From positions 124,001 through 188,000 of the forward strand of contig NZ_JABFFR010000007.1 in the NCBI RefSeq assembly GCF_013423485.1: a DNA stretch of 64,000 nucleotides, in the 5' to 3' direction. This document shows, in pieces, positions 1 to 7,837 of the stretch. This stretch comes from Azospirillum oleiclasticum (GTDB lineage Bacteria > Pseudomonadota > Alphaproteobacteria > Azospirillales > Azospirillaceae). Both the position numbers and the translations under genes were made by a program. Position 1 is the stretch's first letter; each line of letters starts with the position of its first letter. The notes below the pieces were generated by a model that saw only the letters and a list, made by a program, of their open reading frames with translations, had not been told where the DNA came from and ran no database searches.

Positions 1-239
1 ATGTAGGCGCCACGCCCGCCCAGCGAGGCGAAGCCCGCCATGGTGTTGCCCGCCGAGCCGCCCGACACCTCCACGCCCGGCCCCATACGGCCGTAGATCT
101 CCTCGGCGCGGGCGGCGTCGATCAGCGTCATGGCCCCCTTTTCGATGGCGTTGTCGGCCAGGAAGGCGTCGTCGGCGTGGGCGATGACGTCGACGATGGC
201 GTTGCCGATGCCGACAACGTCGAATTCAGCCCGGTCCAT
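1..239 (-). CDS. Adenosine kinase / PfkB-family sugar kinase, N-terminal part (3' end outside window)
   Basis: Only the first 79 residues are visible; the gene runs off the left edge. Residues 9-18 (VGIGNAIVDV) form the first strand of the ribokinase fold, and residues 60-75 (GGSAGNTMAGFASLGG) match the PfkB signature around the sugar site. In alphaproteobacteria this N-terminus is typical of proteins annotated adenosine kinase, which phosphorylate a nucleoside or sugar with ATP in the cytoplasm. The ATG at 239 follows an AAGGAG Shine-Dalgarno sequence by five bases, which decides the start over an out-of-frame ATG four bases upstream. Substrate cannot be decided because the C-terminal catalytic GAGD motif is missing from the window. 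Confidence 0.85.
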   Translation of the reverse strand, partial: MDRAEFDVVGIGNAIVDVIAHADDAFLADNAIEKGAMTLIDAARAEEIYGRMGPGVEVSGGSAGNTMAGFASLGGRGAY

Positions 240-278
240 GCATGCTCCTTGAATCGGTCGGGGGGCGTTCGGGCGGCG

Positions 279-306
279 AGTATAGCGGCGCCCCCGGCCG
301 CCACAA
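279..306 (-). promoter_or_regulatory. Candidate sigma-70 promoter for the PfkB-family kinase
   Basis: On the minus strand TTGTGG, 16 bases, then TATACT lies about 40 bases upstream of the kinase start. The -10 is good, the -35 weak. It is one of few AT-containing spots in this GC-rich gap, which otherwise shows no feature. Confidence 0.35.
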
Positions 307-410
307 GCGGCGTGGCGACGCGGGCACCGCGTGTGTCCGGGGCGGCCTTGTCCGGGAAAGACCCGCCCCCAGATAGGGGCGGTTCCAACCGCTGAAGGGA
401 CCCGACCCGC

Positions 411-1088
411 ATGATCCGCGCGCTCCTCCTCGCCTTCGGCCAGCTCACCGATCCCGGTTCGCGCCGCGTGGTGGCGATCGGGGTGCTGGGCGCCATCGCG
501 GGCTTCGCGGCGCTGGCCGCGCTGGTGTGGTACGCGCTGTTCCATACCGCCCTGACCGACGTCGCCTGGATCGACACGACGCTGGACGTGGTCGGCGGGC
601 TGCTGGTCTTCGTGGTGGCGTGGCTCCTGTTCCCCGCCATGGTGGCGACGGTGTCGAGCTTCCTGCTCGACGATGTGGTGGACCGGGTGGAGGCGCGGCA
701 CTATCCGCAGCTCGCCCGCGCCCGCCGCCTGACCATGGGTGAGGAATTGGCGAACGCGGCGAGCCTGTTCGCCATCGTGGTTGCCGTCAACCTCGTCGCT
801 CTACCCGTGTATATCTTCGCACCCGGAATCAATCTTATCGTCTATTATACGATAAATGGTTATCTCCTTGGGCGCGATTACTTTGGATTGATCGCCAACC
901 GACGCCTGGGAACGGAAAGGGCACGGATCTTGCGTCGCAGTTTTCCATTGAAACCTTTTTTGGCCGGCGTCATTATCGCTTTTCTCTCGACCGTACCGTT
1001 GGTCAACCTCCTGGTGCCGGTCGTCGCCAGCGCCTTCATGGTCCATATCTTTCACGGACTCACTCGGCGCTTGCCGCCGGTCGGATGA
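411..1088 (+). CDS. EI24 domain-containing (CysZ-like) membrane protein
   Basis: A 225-residue inner-membrane protein with hydrophobic segments near residues 20-45, 57-82, 115-150 and 180-213, and the arrangement seen in the EI24/CysZ family (Pfam EI24). CysZ is a sulfate permease in enterobacteria, but EI24 proteins outside that group have no settled substrate, and no cysteine-biosynthesis gene is nearby, so sulfate transport is not claimed. The ATG is preceded by GAAGGGAC. The stretch from about 790 to 1000 is unusual for the window: it uses TAT, ATA, AAT, CTT and TTT codons freely, while the rest of the gene uses GC-ending codons. Confidence 0.8.
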   Translation: MIRALLLAFGQLTDPGSRRVVAIGVLGAIAGFAALAALVWYALFHTALTDVAWIDTTLDVVGGLLVFVVAWLLFPAMVATVSSFLLDDVVDRVEARHYPQLARARRLTMGEELANAASLFAIVVAVNLVALPVYIFAPGINLIVYYTINGYLLGRDYFGLIANRRLGTERARILRRSFPLKPFLAGVIIAFLSTVPLVNLLVPVVASAFMVHIFHGLTRRLPPVG

Positions 1089-1195
1089 CCGTGATACGCC
1101 GCATGGACGTTCCTTTGCGCGAGCCAGGGCGCCGCCATCCGTAGCCGCCACCTGTTTCGATTGACCTGTACAGACTGACCGGGGGACCGACGTTC

Positions 1196-2011
1196 ATGCT
1201 GTTTGGACGAAAGAATTCGCCGACCGGCACTCCCAAGCCAGCGAGCGCCGACCCGGCCGGGGCTCCGTCACCGGCTCCGGCCGCGCCAGACCGGGGCTTC
1301 GCCGACACCACCGCACCGCTGTCCACGGCTTCGGGTCCGGCAGCCCACTCATCCCCGGGCGCCGCGGTCTTCCCGGCGCCGGCTTCCCCGTCCGCGCCGA
1401 TGCCAAGCCCGGCACCGGCCGCCTATCGTTCTCCCTATGCCGACAAGGGACCCGACATGACCACCAGCACGCCGAAGCCGCCCATTGCCCCGTCCATGTC
1501 CGGCGCCGGTCTGCGCACCGACACCCCGCGCCGCGTGGTCGACATCCCCGGCGCGCCGGTGCGCCGGCCGGACGCCGCCGCCCCGCCCGCCGCCGCCGCC
1601 GCCGCCCCGCAGGACCAGCAGCGCCGTCTGACGGTCGGCCGCGACATCTCCCTGTCGGGCGAGATCACCTCCTGCGACGTGCTGGTCGTGGAAGGCACGG
1701 TCGAGGCCAAGCTGCGCGACGGCCGCAACATCGAGATCGCGGACTCCGGCCTGTTCAAGGGCTCGGTGGAGATCGACGAGGCAGACATCGCCGGCCGGTT
1801 CGAAGGCGACATCGTGGTGCGTGGCCGGCTGCGCGTGCGCAGCACCGGCAAGATCACCGGCTCCATCAAATACGGCGAGCTGGAGGTCGAGGCCGGCGGC
1901 CGGCTGGTCGGCGACATCCAGGTGGTCGAGCCCGGCGCCACCGTCGCCCGCATCGCCACCCCCGCCCCGGTCGAGCTGCCGGTGGCCGCCATGGGCAGCG
2001 TCGCGGAGTAA
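1196..2011 (+). CDS. Bactofilin (polymer-forming cytoskeletal protein)
   Basis: 271 residues. Residues about 145-245 form the bactofilin (DUF583) right-handed beta-helix, recognisable from the repeated G-x-I-x-x-x-D/V pattern (SLSGEITSCDVLVVEGTVEA and following). Bactofilins polymerise without nucleotide into filaments that position cell-envelope enzymes and shape the cell. The first 140 residues are a long Pro/Ala-rich disordered arm, longer than in most bactofilins, and the start MLFGRK resembles the short membrane-binding start common in the family, which supports the ATG at 1196 over an internal ATG at 1457. It stands alone, with a hairpin terminator after the stop. Confidence 0.88.
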   Translation: MLFGRKNSPTGTPKPASADPAGAPSPAPAAPDRGFADTTAPLSTASGPAAHSSPGAAVFPAPASPSAPMPSPAPAAYRSPYADKGPDMTTSTPKPPIAPSMSGAGLRTDTPRRVVDIPGAPVRRPDAAAPPAAAAAAPQDQQRRLTVGRDISLSGEITSCDVLVVEGTVEAKLRDGRNIEIADSGLFKGSVEIDEADIAGRFEGDIVVRGRLRVRSTGKITGSIKYGELEVEAGGRLVGDIQVVEPGATVARIATPAPVELPVAAMGSVAE

Positions 2012-2025
2012 CCGGCACCTGCCAG

Positions 2026-2048
2026 CCCTCTCCCCGGCGGGGAGAGGG
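2026..2048. terminator. Bidirectional hairpin between bactofilin gene and nth
   Basis: A perfect 10-bp stem (CCCTCTCCCC / GGGGAGAGGG) with a 3-base loop lies between the convergent stops; the nth stop codon starts at the base after the stem. There is no T-run, so termination is inferred from structure and position. Confidence 0.6.
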
Positions 2049-2705
2049 TTACAGCGCCGGCACAACCGCACCCGGCTTCGTCTTGTCCTTGTAGGCGCAG
2101 AGGTCGGCGACCGTGCAGACCGGGCAGTCCGGCTTGCGGGCCTTGCAGACATAGCGCCCGTGCAGGATCAGCCAGTGGTGAGCGTGCAGCCGGTAGGGCT
2201 TGGGCACCGCCTTCAGCAGCTTCGCCTCCACCGCGTCGGGCGTCTTGCCGGGAGCGAGGCCGGTGCGGTTGCCGACCCGGAAGATGTGGGTGTCCACCGC
2301 GATCGTCTCCTCGCCGAAGGCGACGTTGAGCACCACGTTGGCGGTCTTGCGGCCGACGCCGGGCAGCGTCTCCAGCGCCTCGCGGTCGCGCGGCACCTCC
2401 CCGCCATACCGCTCGACCAGGATCTCCGACAGGCGGATGACGTTCTTCGCCTTGGTGTTGAACAGGCCGATGGTCTTGATGTGCTCGCGCAGCGCGGCCT
2501 CGCCCAGAGCCACCATCTGTGCCGGAGTCGTCACCCGTTCGAACAGCGCCCTGGTGGCGCGGTTGACGCCGACGTCGGTCGCCTGGGCCGACAGCACCAC
2601 GGCCACCAGCAGGGTGTAGGGGTTCACGTATTCCAACTCGCTCCGCGGCTCGGGCATCGCGGTGCTGAGGCGGCGGAAGAATTCCTGGACGTCGGCGCGT
2701 TTCAT
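2049..2705 (-). CDS. nth: Endonuclease III (base-excision repair DNA glycosylase/AP lyase)
   Basis: 218 residues, the usual length. It removes oxidised pyrimidines and cleaves the abasic site. The helix-hairpin-helix LPGVGRKTAN (114-123) holds the catalytic Lys120, the catalytic aspartate is Asp138 in VDTHIF, and the C-terminal iron-sulfur loop has all four cysteines (Cys187, Cys194, Cys197, Cys203, spacing C-x6-C-x2-C-x5-C). All key residues are intact, so the enzyme should be active. It is divergent from a DUF2244 gene, a pairing often seen in alphaproteobacteria. No clear Shine-Dalgarno precedes the ATG at 2705. Confidence 0.97.
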   Translation of the reverse strand: MKRADVQEFFRRLSTAMPEPRSELEYVNPYTLLVAVVLSAQATDVGVNRATRALFERVTTPAQMVALGEAALREHIKTIGLFNTKAKNVIRLSEILVERYGGEVPRDREALETLPGVGRKTANVVLNVAFGEETIAVDTHIFRVGNRTGLAPGKTPDAVEAKLLKAVPKPYRLHAHHWLILHGRYVCKARKPDCPVCTVADLCAYKDKTKPGAVVPAL

Positions 2706-2788
2706 GGGGCGCGACTGTAGCCGCCCGGATGGCGGAGCGCAAACGCACCGGCTTTACGGAAAATGGGAATCCACCATATCCTTGTCCC

Positions 2789-3310
2789 ATGACCATCGCC
2801 GCCGACACCCCCGCCCCGTCCGCGCCGCGCGTCTTCTTCGACGCGGTCCTGCACCCGCACCGCAGCCTGGGACCCAAGGGGTTCCGCATCCTGATGCTGG
2901 CGCTGGTGGCGGTCAGCCTGGTGGTGGGCGGCGCCTTCCTGGCCAAGGGGGCATGGCCGGTCTTCGGCTTCTTCGGTCTGGACGTGCTGATCGTCTGGCT
3001 GGCCTTCCGCGCCAACTACCGCGCGGCGCGGCTTTACGAACGGGTGCGGCTGACCAGCGCCGACCTGACGGTGAAGCGGGTGGACGCCCGCAAGCCGGAG
3101 CGCAGCTGGACCTTCCAGCCCTTCTGGCTGCGGGTGAGCATGGACGATCCGCCGCGGCATGAAAGCCAGGTCACCCTGTCCTCGCACGGCACCTCGGTGG
3201 TGGTGGGCTCCTTCCTGTCGCCCGACGAGCGGCTGGAGTTCGCCAAGGCGCTGAACGGCGCGCTCGAGTCGTGGCGCCGCAACCCCTGTTCGGCGGCCCC
3301 CGCCGGCTAA
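2789..3310 (+). CDS. DUF2244 domain-containing membrane protein
   Basis: 173 residues from the ATG at 2789; the frame is open further upstream but the DUF2244 homology begins after this methionine (FFDAVLHPHRSLGPKGF). Two hydrophobic segments at about 34-52 and 56-74 form a hairpin, followed by a soluble domain of beta strands ending in an ERLEFAKAL helix. The family is of unknown function and is frequently encoded next to nth or cytochrome oxidase genes. The stop is followed directly by two long palindromes. Confidence 0.82.
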   Translation: MTIAADTPAPSAPRVFFDAVLHPHRSLGPKGFRILMLALVAVSLVVGGAFLAKGAWPVFGFFGLDVLIVWLAFRANYRAARLYERVRLTSADLTVKRVDARKPERSWTFQPFWLRVSMDDPPRHESQVTLSSHGTSVVVGSFLSPDERLEFAKALNGALESWRRNPCSAAPAG

Positions 3311-3359
3311 GCAGGATTTCCGAACTCCGCCCACGAATGGACGGGCTCGGAAATCCTGC
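3311..3359. repeat. Long palindromic element, first of two in tandem
   Basis: Perfect 13-bp arms GCAGGATTTCCGA (3311-3323) and TCGGAAATCCTGC (3347-3359), with a smaller inner GCCC/GGGC stem. It starts one base after the DUF2244 stop, so it may serve as terminator, but it is far longer than one needs to be. See the second element at 3375-3422. Confidence 0.75.
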
Positions 3360-3374
3360 AAATCCATAGAGTCC

Positions 3375-3422
3375 GCAGATTGCCCAGGCCGGGCCACCTG
3401 TGGCCCGATCTGGGCAATCTGC
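3375..3422. repeat. Long palindromic element, second of two in tandem
   Basis: Perfect 13-bp arms GCAGATTGCCCAG (3375-3387) and CTGGGCAATCTGC (3410-3422) with an inner GGGCCA/TGGCCC stem. Size (48 against 49 bases), outer GCAG/CTGC ends and two-stem layout mirror the preceding palindrome, although the arm sequences differ. It lies 80 bases before the Ada-like gene. Confidence 0.75.
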
Positions 3423-3502
3423 TCAGAGCAAGAATCGGGTTGGACGGCCCTGCGGAACCGCTACCCTTCGCGTTCCACGACGACCACCACGCGAGGCCGG
3501 TC

Positions 3503-4366
3503 ATGACCGCCGATCCCGATGCCATCCACTACCGCGCCTTCGCCGCCGCCATCGATCACCTGATCGAGAATTGGAGCGAGCAGCCCTCGCTGGAGGAGCT
3601 CGCCGCGGTGGCGGGCTTCAGCCCCTTCCATTTCCAGCGCCTGTTCACCCGCTGGGCCGGCATCAGCCCCAAGCGCTTCGTGCAGTTCCTGACGCTGGAC
3701 CACGCCAAGCGCCTGCTGGCGGAGAACCACAGCGTGCTGGACGCGGCGCTGGACGTCGGGCTGTCCGGCCCGTCGCGGCTGCACGACCTGTTCATCGCCT
3801 GCGAGGCGATCACGCCGGGCGAGTACAAGGCGCTGGGCGACGGGCTGACCATCCGCTGGGGCTTCCACGACACGCCGCTGGGCCGCGTGCTGATCGGCAC
3901 CACCGAGCGCGGCGTCTGCTGGCTGAGCTTCGCCGAGGATGGGGACGAGGCCGGCGCCTGGGCCGAGTTCACCGCCGAATGGCCGGCCGCCAGGCTGGTG
4001 GAGGACCCCCACACGACGGAGCCGGTGGTCGCACAGGCGCTGGGCTGGGCGAAGGCGGCGGAGCCGACCCGCCTGCTGCTGCGCGGCACCAACTTCCAGG
4101 TCAAGGTGTGGGAGGCGCTGCTGCGCATCCCCTCCGGCGCCATCGTCAGCTACGAGGATGTGGCGAAGGCGATCGGCCAGCCGACCGCGCTGCGCGCGGT
4201 GGGCCGCGCGGTCGGGCGCAACCCGGTCTGCATCCTGATCCCCTGCCACCGGGTGATCCAGAAATCCGGCGTCATCCACAACTACCGCTACGGCGTGCCC
4301 CGCAAGAAGGCCCTGCTGGCCTGGGAGCAGGCGCGGCGCCTGTCGTCGGAAGGGATCGCGGCATGA
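3503..4366 (+). CDS. Ada-like bifunctional protein: AraC-type HTH plus O6-alkylguanine-DNA methyltransferase
   Basis: 287 residues from the ATG at 3503. Residues about 9-105 are an AraC-type double helix-turn-helix (LEELAAVAGFSPFHFQRLF), residues about 112-285 a methylated-DNA--protein-cysteine methyltransferase with the acceptor motif PCHRVI (Cys248). It transfers the alkyl group from O6-methylguanine to itself irreversibly. Compared with E. coli Ada, the N-terminal zinc domain whose Cys38 senses phosphotriesters is absent, so the usual Ada switch cannot operate as known; whether the HTH still regulates genes is open. Its stop overlaps the next start (ATGA), so the two are probably cotranslated. 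Confidence 0.92.
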   Translation: MTADPDAIHYRAFAAAIDHLIENWSEQPSLEELAAVAGFSPFHFQRLFTRWAGISPKRFVQFLTLDHAKRLLAENHSVLDAALDVGLSGPSRLHDLFIACEAITPGEYKALGDGLTIRWGFHDTPLGRVLIGTTERGVCWLSFAEDGDEAGAWAEFTAEWPAARLVEDPHTTEPVVAQALGWAKAAEPTRLLLRGTNFQVKVWEALLRIPSGAIVSYEDVAKAIGQPTALRAVGRAVGRNPVCILIPCHRVIQKSGVIHNYRYGVPRKKALLAWEQARRLSSEGIAA

Positions 4367-5049
4367 CCGGCACCATCCACCCCTTCTACGAGTCGCATCG
4401 CGACGCCATGGAGGCCGCGATGCGCCAGCGCCTCGACCTCGCCGAACCGATGCTGCGCGAGCGCGCGGGTCTCCACGACGGCGATCGGATCCGCCGGGAG
4501 GTGATGGACGAGTTCGCCGTGGTGCTGACCCAGCTGCCCTATGTCGGCGGCACCGCCAGCCGCATGAGCGATTTCTTCATGCGCCTGATGGGCTTCGTCG
4601 CCATCGGCCGGGTGCTCCGGCGGCACGGCGTGCCGCTGCCGGTGATCGGCGACATCGGGCGGGAAACCTACAAGGCGGAGTGGCTGGCACTGCCCGCGGA
4701 GGCGCGTCTTGCCGCGGGGCGCCGGTTCCTGTCCCCGGAGAACCGGGCCCATCTGCGCGAGCAGGCGGCCAGGAGCCGGCTGGAAGAGTTTTCCGAAGAC
4801 TTCGTCTACGAGTTCGTCGAACCGGGACCAGGTGACGGGTTCGCGTTCGGCATCAATTACACGGGATGCGGCATCTGCAAATTCGCCGCACGCCATGGTG
4901 ACGACGCGCTGTTGCCGAGCATCTGCGGGCTCGATTTCGACGCCTACGCCGCGCAGGGCATCCACCTCGACCGGACGCAGACCCGGGCCGGCGGTGCGGA
5001 GCACTGCGACTTCCGGTTCCGCGCCCTCGTGCCGGACCGCAAGGAATAG
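4363..5049 (+). CDS. L-2-amino-thiazoline-4-carboxylic acid hydrolase-like protein
   Basis: 228 residues. The C-terminus (NYTGCGICKF, then RTQTRAGGAEHCDFRF) matches the ATC hydrolase family (Pfam ATC_hydrolase), named for the Pseudomonas enzyme that opens 2-aminothiazoline-4-carboxylate on the way to L-cysteine. Many family members lie outside that pathway, and no cysteine pathway gene is adjacent, so the substrate is not assigned. The ATG overlaps the stop of the Ada-like gene by four bases, suggesting a joint role or at least joint expression, perhaps in alkylation or thiol damage response (inference). Confidence 0.75.
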   Translation: MTGTIHPFYESHRDAMEAAMRQRLDLAEPMLRERAGLHDGDRIRREVMDEFAVVLTQLPYVGGTASRMSDFFMRLMGFVAIGRVLRRHGVPLPVIGDIGRETYKAEWLALPAEARLAAGRRFLSPENRAHLREQAARSRLEEFSEDFVYEFVEPGPGDGFAFGINYTGCGICKFAARHGDDALLPSICGLDFDAYAAQGIHLDRTQTRAGGAEHCDFRFRALVPDRKE

Positions 5050-5054
5050 GCGCT

Positions 5055-5081
5055 GCCGCCCGCCCCGTCGAGGCGGGCGGC
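5055..5081. terminator. Hairpin between convergent ATC-hydrolase-like gene and dapB
   Basis: Perfect 10-bp stem GCCGCCCGCC / GGCGGGCGGC with a 7-base loop, five bases after the upstream stop and 14 bases before the dapB stop. No T-run follows on either strand. Confidence 0.6.
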
Positions 5082-5095
5082 GATGCGTCCGTGTC

Positions 5096-5893
5096 CTACA
5101 ACCCCAGCACGTCCTCCATCCCGTAGAGACCCGGCTTCTTGTCGCGCGCCCAAAGCGCCGCGCGGACGGCGCCGCGGGCGTAGATGACGCGGCTGGACGC
5201 CTTGTGGGTCAGCTCGATGCGCTCGCCCTCGCCGGCGAAGACCACGGTGTGGTCGCCCACCACATCGCCGCCGCGCAGCGTGGCGAAGCCGATGTCGCCG
5301 GCCTTGCGCGGGCCGGTGTGGCCGTCGCGGGTCTTCTGCCAGACCTCCTCCAGCGGCACGCCGCGGCCGGCCGCGGCGGCGCGCCCCAGCGTCAGCGCGG
5401 TGCCGGAGGGGGCGTCCACCTTGTGGCGGTGGTGCATCTCCACCACCTCGATGTCGTAGTCGATGCCCAAGGTCCGCGCGACCTGCTCCACCAGCTTGCT
5501 CAGGAGCACCACACCCACCGACATGTTGGCGGCGTGCACGATGGGCGTGTGGGTGGCGGCGAGCGCCACCGCCTCCGTCTGGCGGGGGTTCAGGCCGGTG
5601 GTGCCGATCACCAGCACGGTCTGGCTTTGCGCGGCCAGCGCCGCGTGCCGCTCCACCGCCTCGGGGCTGGTGAAGTCGATGACCGCGTCGGCCTCGGCGA
5701 ACAGGACGGCCGGATCATCGATGGCGACGACGCCGGCCGGGTCGATCCCGGCCAGCGCGCCGATGTCCTTGCCAAGCGCCGGGCCACCCACCCGCTCCGT
5801 GCCGCCGGCGAGGGTGGCACCCTTGGTGGCGGCGATCTCGCGCACCAGCATCTGGCCCATGCGCCCCGCGCAGCCGACCACACCGATCTTCAT
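5096..5893 (-). CDS. dapB: 4-hydroxy-tetrahydrodipicolinate reductase
   Basis: 265 residues. It reduces 4-hydroxy-tetrahydrodipicolinate to tetrahydrodipicolinate with NAD(P)H in the lysine/diaminopimelate pathway, so it feeds peptidoglycan. The N-terminal Rossmann motif is GCAGRMG (7-13); the catalytic segment EVVEMHHRHKVDAPSGTA contains the conserved histidine pair and lysine. Length is normal. The ATG at 5893 follows GGGGGGAG. It stands as a single gene between convergent neighbours on one side and znuA, on the same strand, whose stop lies 68 bases upstream of the dapB start. Confidence 0.97.
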   Translation of the reverse strand: MKIGVVGCAGRMGQMLVREIAATKGATLAGGTERVGGPALGKDIGALAGIDPAGVVAIDDPAVLFAEADAVIDFTSPEAVERHAALAAQSQTVLVIGTTGLNPRQTEAVALAATHTPIVHAANMSVGVVLLSKLVEQVARTLGIDYDIEVVEMHHRHKVDAPSGTALTLGRAAAAGRGVPLEEVWQKTRDGHTGPRKAGDIGFATLRGGDVVGDHTVVFAGEGERIELTHKASSRVIYARGAVRAALWARDKKPGLYGMEDVLGL

Positions 5894-5961
5894 GGCGATC
5901 TCCCCCCGTCCATTCCGCGATTGGACGCCCTGGGTAGCACAGGGGGCCGGCTTCGGGAACC

Positions 5962-6903
5962 TCAGCCCTTCAGGCAGTCGACGAGTGCGGCGGCGTTGCG
6001 GCGCATCAGCGTGGGGTAGAGGTCGGGGCCGTCGGGAATATCCGCCCCCTCCGGATCGAGCACGCCCTTCCTGGCGCCGGTTCCCTCGATGATGGTGTTG
6101 ACCAGCGCCGGCTCGAACTGCGGCTCGGCGAAGACGCAGGCGGCGTCGAGCCCGGCGATCTTGGCGCGGATCTCCTTCAGCCGCTTGGCCGAGGGGCGGC
6201 GTTCCGGGTTGACGGTGATGGCGCCGACCGCGTTCAGGTCGTAGCGGTTCTCCAGATAGGGGTAGGCGTCGTGGAACACCACGAAGGGCCGGTCGCGCAG
6301 CGGCGCCAGCGTGCGCTCCAGCTCCGCATCCAGCGCGTCGATCCGGGCGGCGTAGGCCGTGGCGTTGGCGCTGTAGGCCGCGGCGTTGGCCGGGTCGGCC
6401 TTGGCAAGCGTCTCGGCCACCGCGCCGACCATCAGGCGCACGTTGCGCGGGTCGAGCCAGATGTGGGCGTTGTGCTCCTCATGGTCGTCGTGCCCGTGTT
6501 CGTGGGCGTGGCTGTGCCCATGGCTGTGGCCGTGGTCGTCCTCCTCCCACGCTCCGCCCTCGCGGGTTTCCAGCAGCGGCAGGCCGGGGATGCCCATCAG
6601 AGACACGGCACGGGCCTTCGTGGCGTTGACCTTCAGCGGCTTGGCGAGGAAACCCTCCAGCTCCGGCCCGACCCAGAAGACCAGCCTGGCGTCCTGGAGG
6701 GCGCGCGCGTCCGACGGCTTCAGCGCGTAGGTGTGGGGGGAGGCGGCGCCCTTCACCACGAGCTGCGGCTCCCCCACCCCCTGCATCACCGCGGCGACGA
6801 TGGAGTGCACCGGCTTGATCGAGGCGACCACTTTGGGCGCCTCGGCGGCGGCCGGCAGCGCGGTGGCGAGGAGGAGGGCGGCGGACACGAAAATGCGGCG
6901 CAT
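5962..6903 (-). CDS. znuA: Zinc ABC transporter substrate-binding protein
   Basis: 313 residues from the ATG at 6903. An N-terminal signal peptide (RIFVSAALLLATALPAAAEA) sends it to the periplasm. It is a cluster A-I metal-binding protein; the histidine/acidic loop of about 25 residues (around 126-150, DDHGHSHGHSHAHEHGHDDH) is the hallmark of ZnuA as opposed to manganese-binding relatives. It captures Zn(II) and hands it to ZnuB. It is divergent from znuCB with a Zur-like palindrome between them, so repression by zinc-loaded Zur is expected. Confidence 0.95.
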   Translation of the reverse strand: MRRIFVSAALLLATALPAAAEAPKVVASIKPVHSIVAAVMQGVGEPQLVVKGAASPHTYALKPSDARALQDARLVFWVGPELEGFLAKPLKVNATKARAVSLMGIPGLPLLETREGGAWEEDDHGHSHGHSHAHEHGHDDHEEHNAHIWLDPRNVRLMVGAVAETLAKADPANAAAYSANATAYAARIDALDAELERTLAPLRDRPFVVFHDAYPYLENRYDLNAVGAITVNPERRPSAKRLKEIRAKIAGLDAACVFAEPQFEPALVNTIIEGTGARKGVLDPEGADIPDGPDLYPTLMRRNAAALVDCLKG

Positions 6904-7000
6904 GGCAGACTCCAACGCGGCGAGCCCCCCGCGACAGGACAGGAGGCTGGACAGCGGGTTGATTCGTGGGCATAGGGTGGACCCGACACCCTGATCTGTC

Positions 7001-7012
7001 ACGTTATAACGT
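7001..7012. promoter_or_regulatory. Zur-box-like palindrome between znuA and znuCB
   Basis: ACGTTATAACGT is a perfect palindrome, extended to an imperfect dyad TGATACGTTATAACGTGACA on the minus strand; GTTATAAC cores are characteristic of Zur sites in proteobacteria. It begins 15 bases before the znuC ATG. On the plus strand its TATAAC can be read as a -10 element with CCGACA 16 bases upstream, which would place the transcript start at or next to the znuC ATG. Confidence 0.7.
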
Positions 7013-7015
7013 ATC

Positions 7016-7837
7016 ATGTCAACCCATCCATCCGCCCCATCCCCCGACCGGGCGCCCGTCCTGGTGCAGGCCATCGGCCTCGGCGTCACGCTGGGCGGGC
7101 GCCCGGTGCTGGAGCGTGTCGACCTCACCGTGTCCGCGGGGGAGATCGTCACGCTGGTCGGCCCCAACGGTGCGGGCAAGACGACGCTGGTGCGCGCCGT
7201 GCTGGGGCTGGTGCGGCCGACCGCCGGGACGGTGCGGCGGCGGCCGTGGCTGCGCGTCGGCTACATGCCGCAGAAGCTCGCCATCGACGCCACCCTGCCG
7301 CTGACGGTGCGCCGCTTCCTCGGCCTGTGGCGCCGGGTGGAGCCTGCCCGCATCGCCGCGGCGCTGGAGGAGGTGGGGGTCGGCCGGGTGGCCGACAGCC
7401 CGGTGCAGGCCATCTCGGGCGGGGAGATGCAGCGGGTGCTGCTGGCCCGCGCCCTGCTGTCCGACCCGGAACTGCTGGTGCTGGACGAGCCGGACCAGGC
7501 GGTCGACGTGCAGGGCCAGGCGGAGCTGTTCGCCCGCATCGACGCCGCCCGAAGGGCGCGCGGCTGCGGGGTGCTGATGGTCAGCCACGACCTGCACACG
7601 GTGATGGCGCGCACCCACCGGGTGGTCTGCATCAACCGGCATGTCTGCTGCTCCGGCACGCCGGAGGACGTGAGCCGGCATCCGGAGTTCAACGCCCTGT
7701 TCGGCCGCTTTGCGGCGGAGGTCGCCGTCTACACCCACCGGCACGACCACGCGCACGCCGGCGACGGCCATGTCGTCCCGCTGCCCGACGGCCACCACCA
7801 CCCAGAGGGCCATGGAGAAGGCTGCCACCATGGATGA
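7016..7837 (+). CDS. znuC: Zinc ABC transporter ATP-binding protein
   Basis: 273 residues with Walker [10 protein letters not shown], signature [15 protein letters not shown] and Walker B LLVLDEP. It powers ZnuB at the inner face of the membrane. The C-terminal tail is His-rich ([12 protein letters not shown] and [14 protein letters not shown]), as in several ZnuC proteins, and may sense or buffer zinc. No Shine-Dalgarno precedes the ATG at 7016 and the predicted -10 sits five bases before it, so either the mRNA is leaderless or translation starts at an internal GTG near 7062. Its end overlaps znuB by eight bases. Confidence 0.95.
   Translation: MSTHPSAPSPDRAPVLVQAIGLGVTLGGRPVLERVDLTVSAGEIVTLVGPNGAGKTTLVRAVLGLVRPTAGTVRRRPWLRVGYMPQKLAIDATLPLTVRRFLGLWRRVEPARIAAALEEVGVGRVADSPVQAISGGEMQRVLLARALLSDPELLVLDEPDQAVDVQGQAELFARIDAARRARGCGVLMVSHDLHTVMARTHRVVCINRHVCCSGTPEDVSRHPEFNALFGRFAAEVAVYTHRHDHAHAGDGHVVPLPDGHHHPEGHGEGCHHG

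Noticed and set aside
1160..1195. TTGACC as a promoter for the bactofilin gene
   Set aside because: No acceptable -10 at a correct distance.
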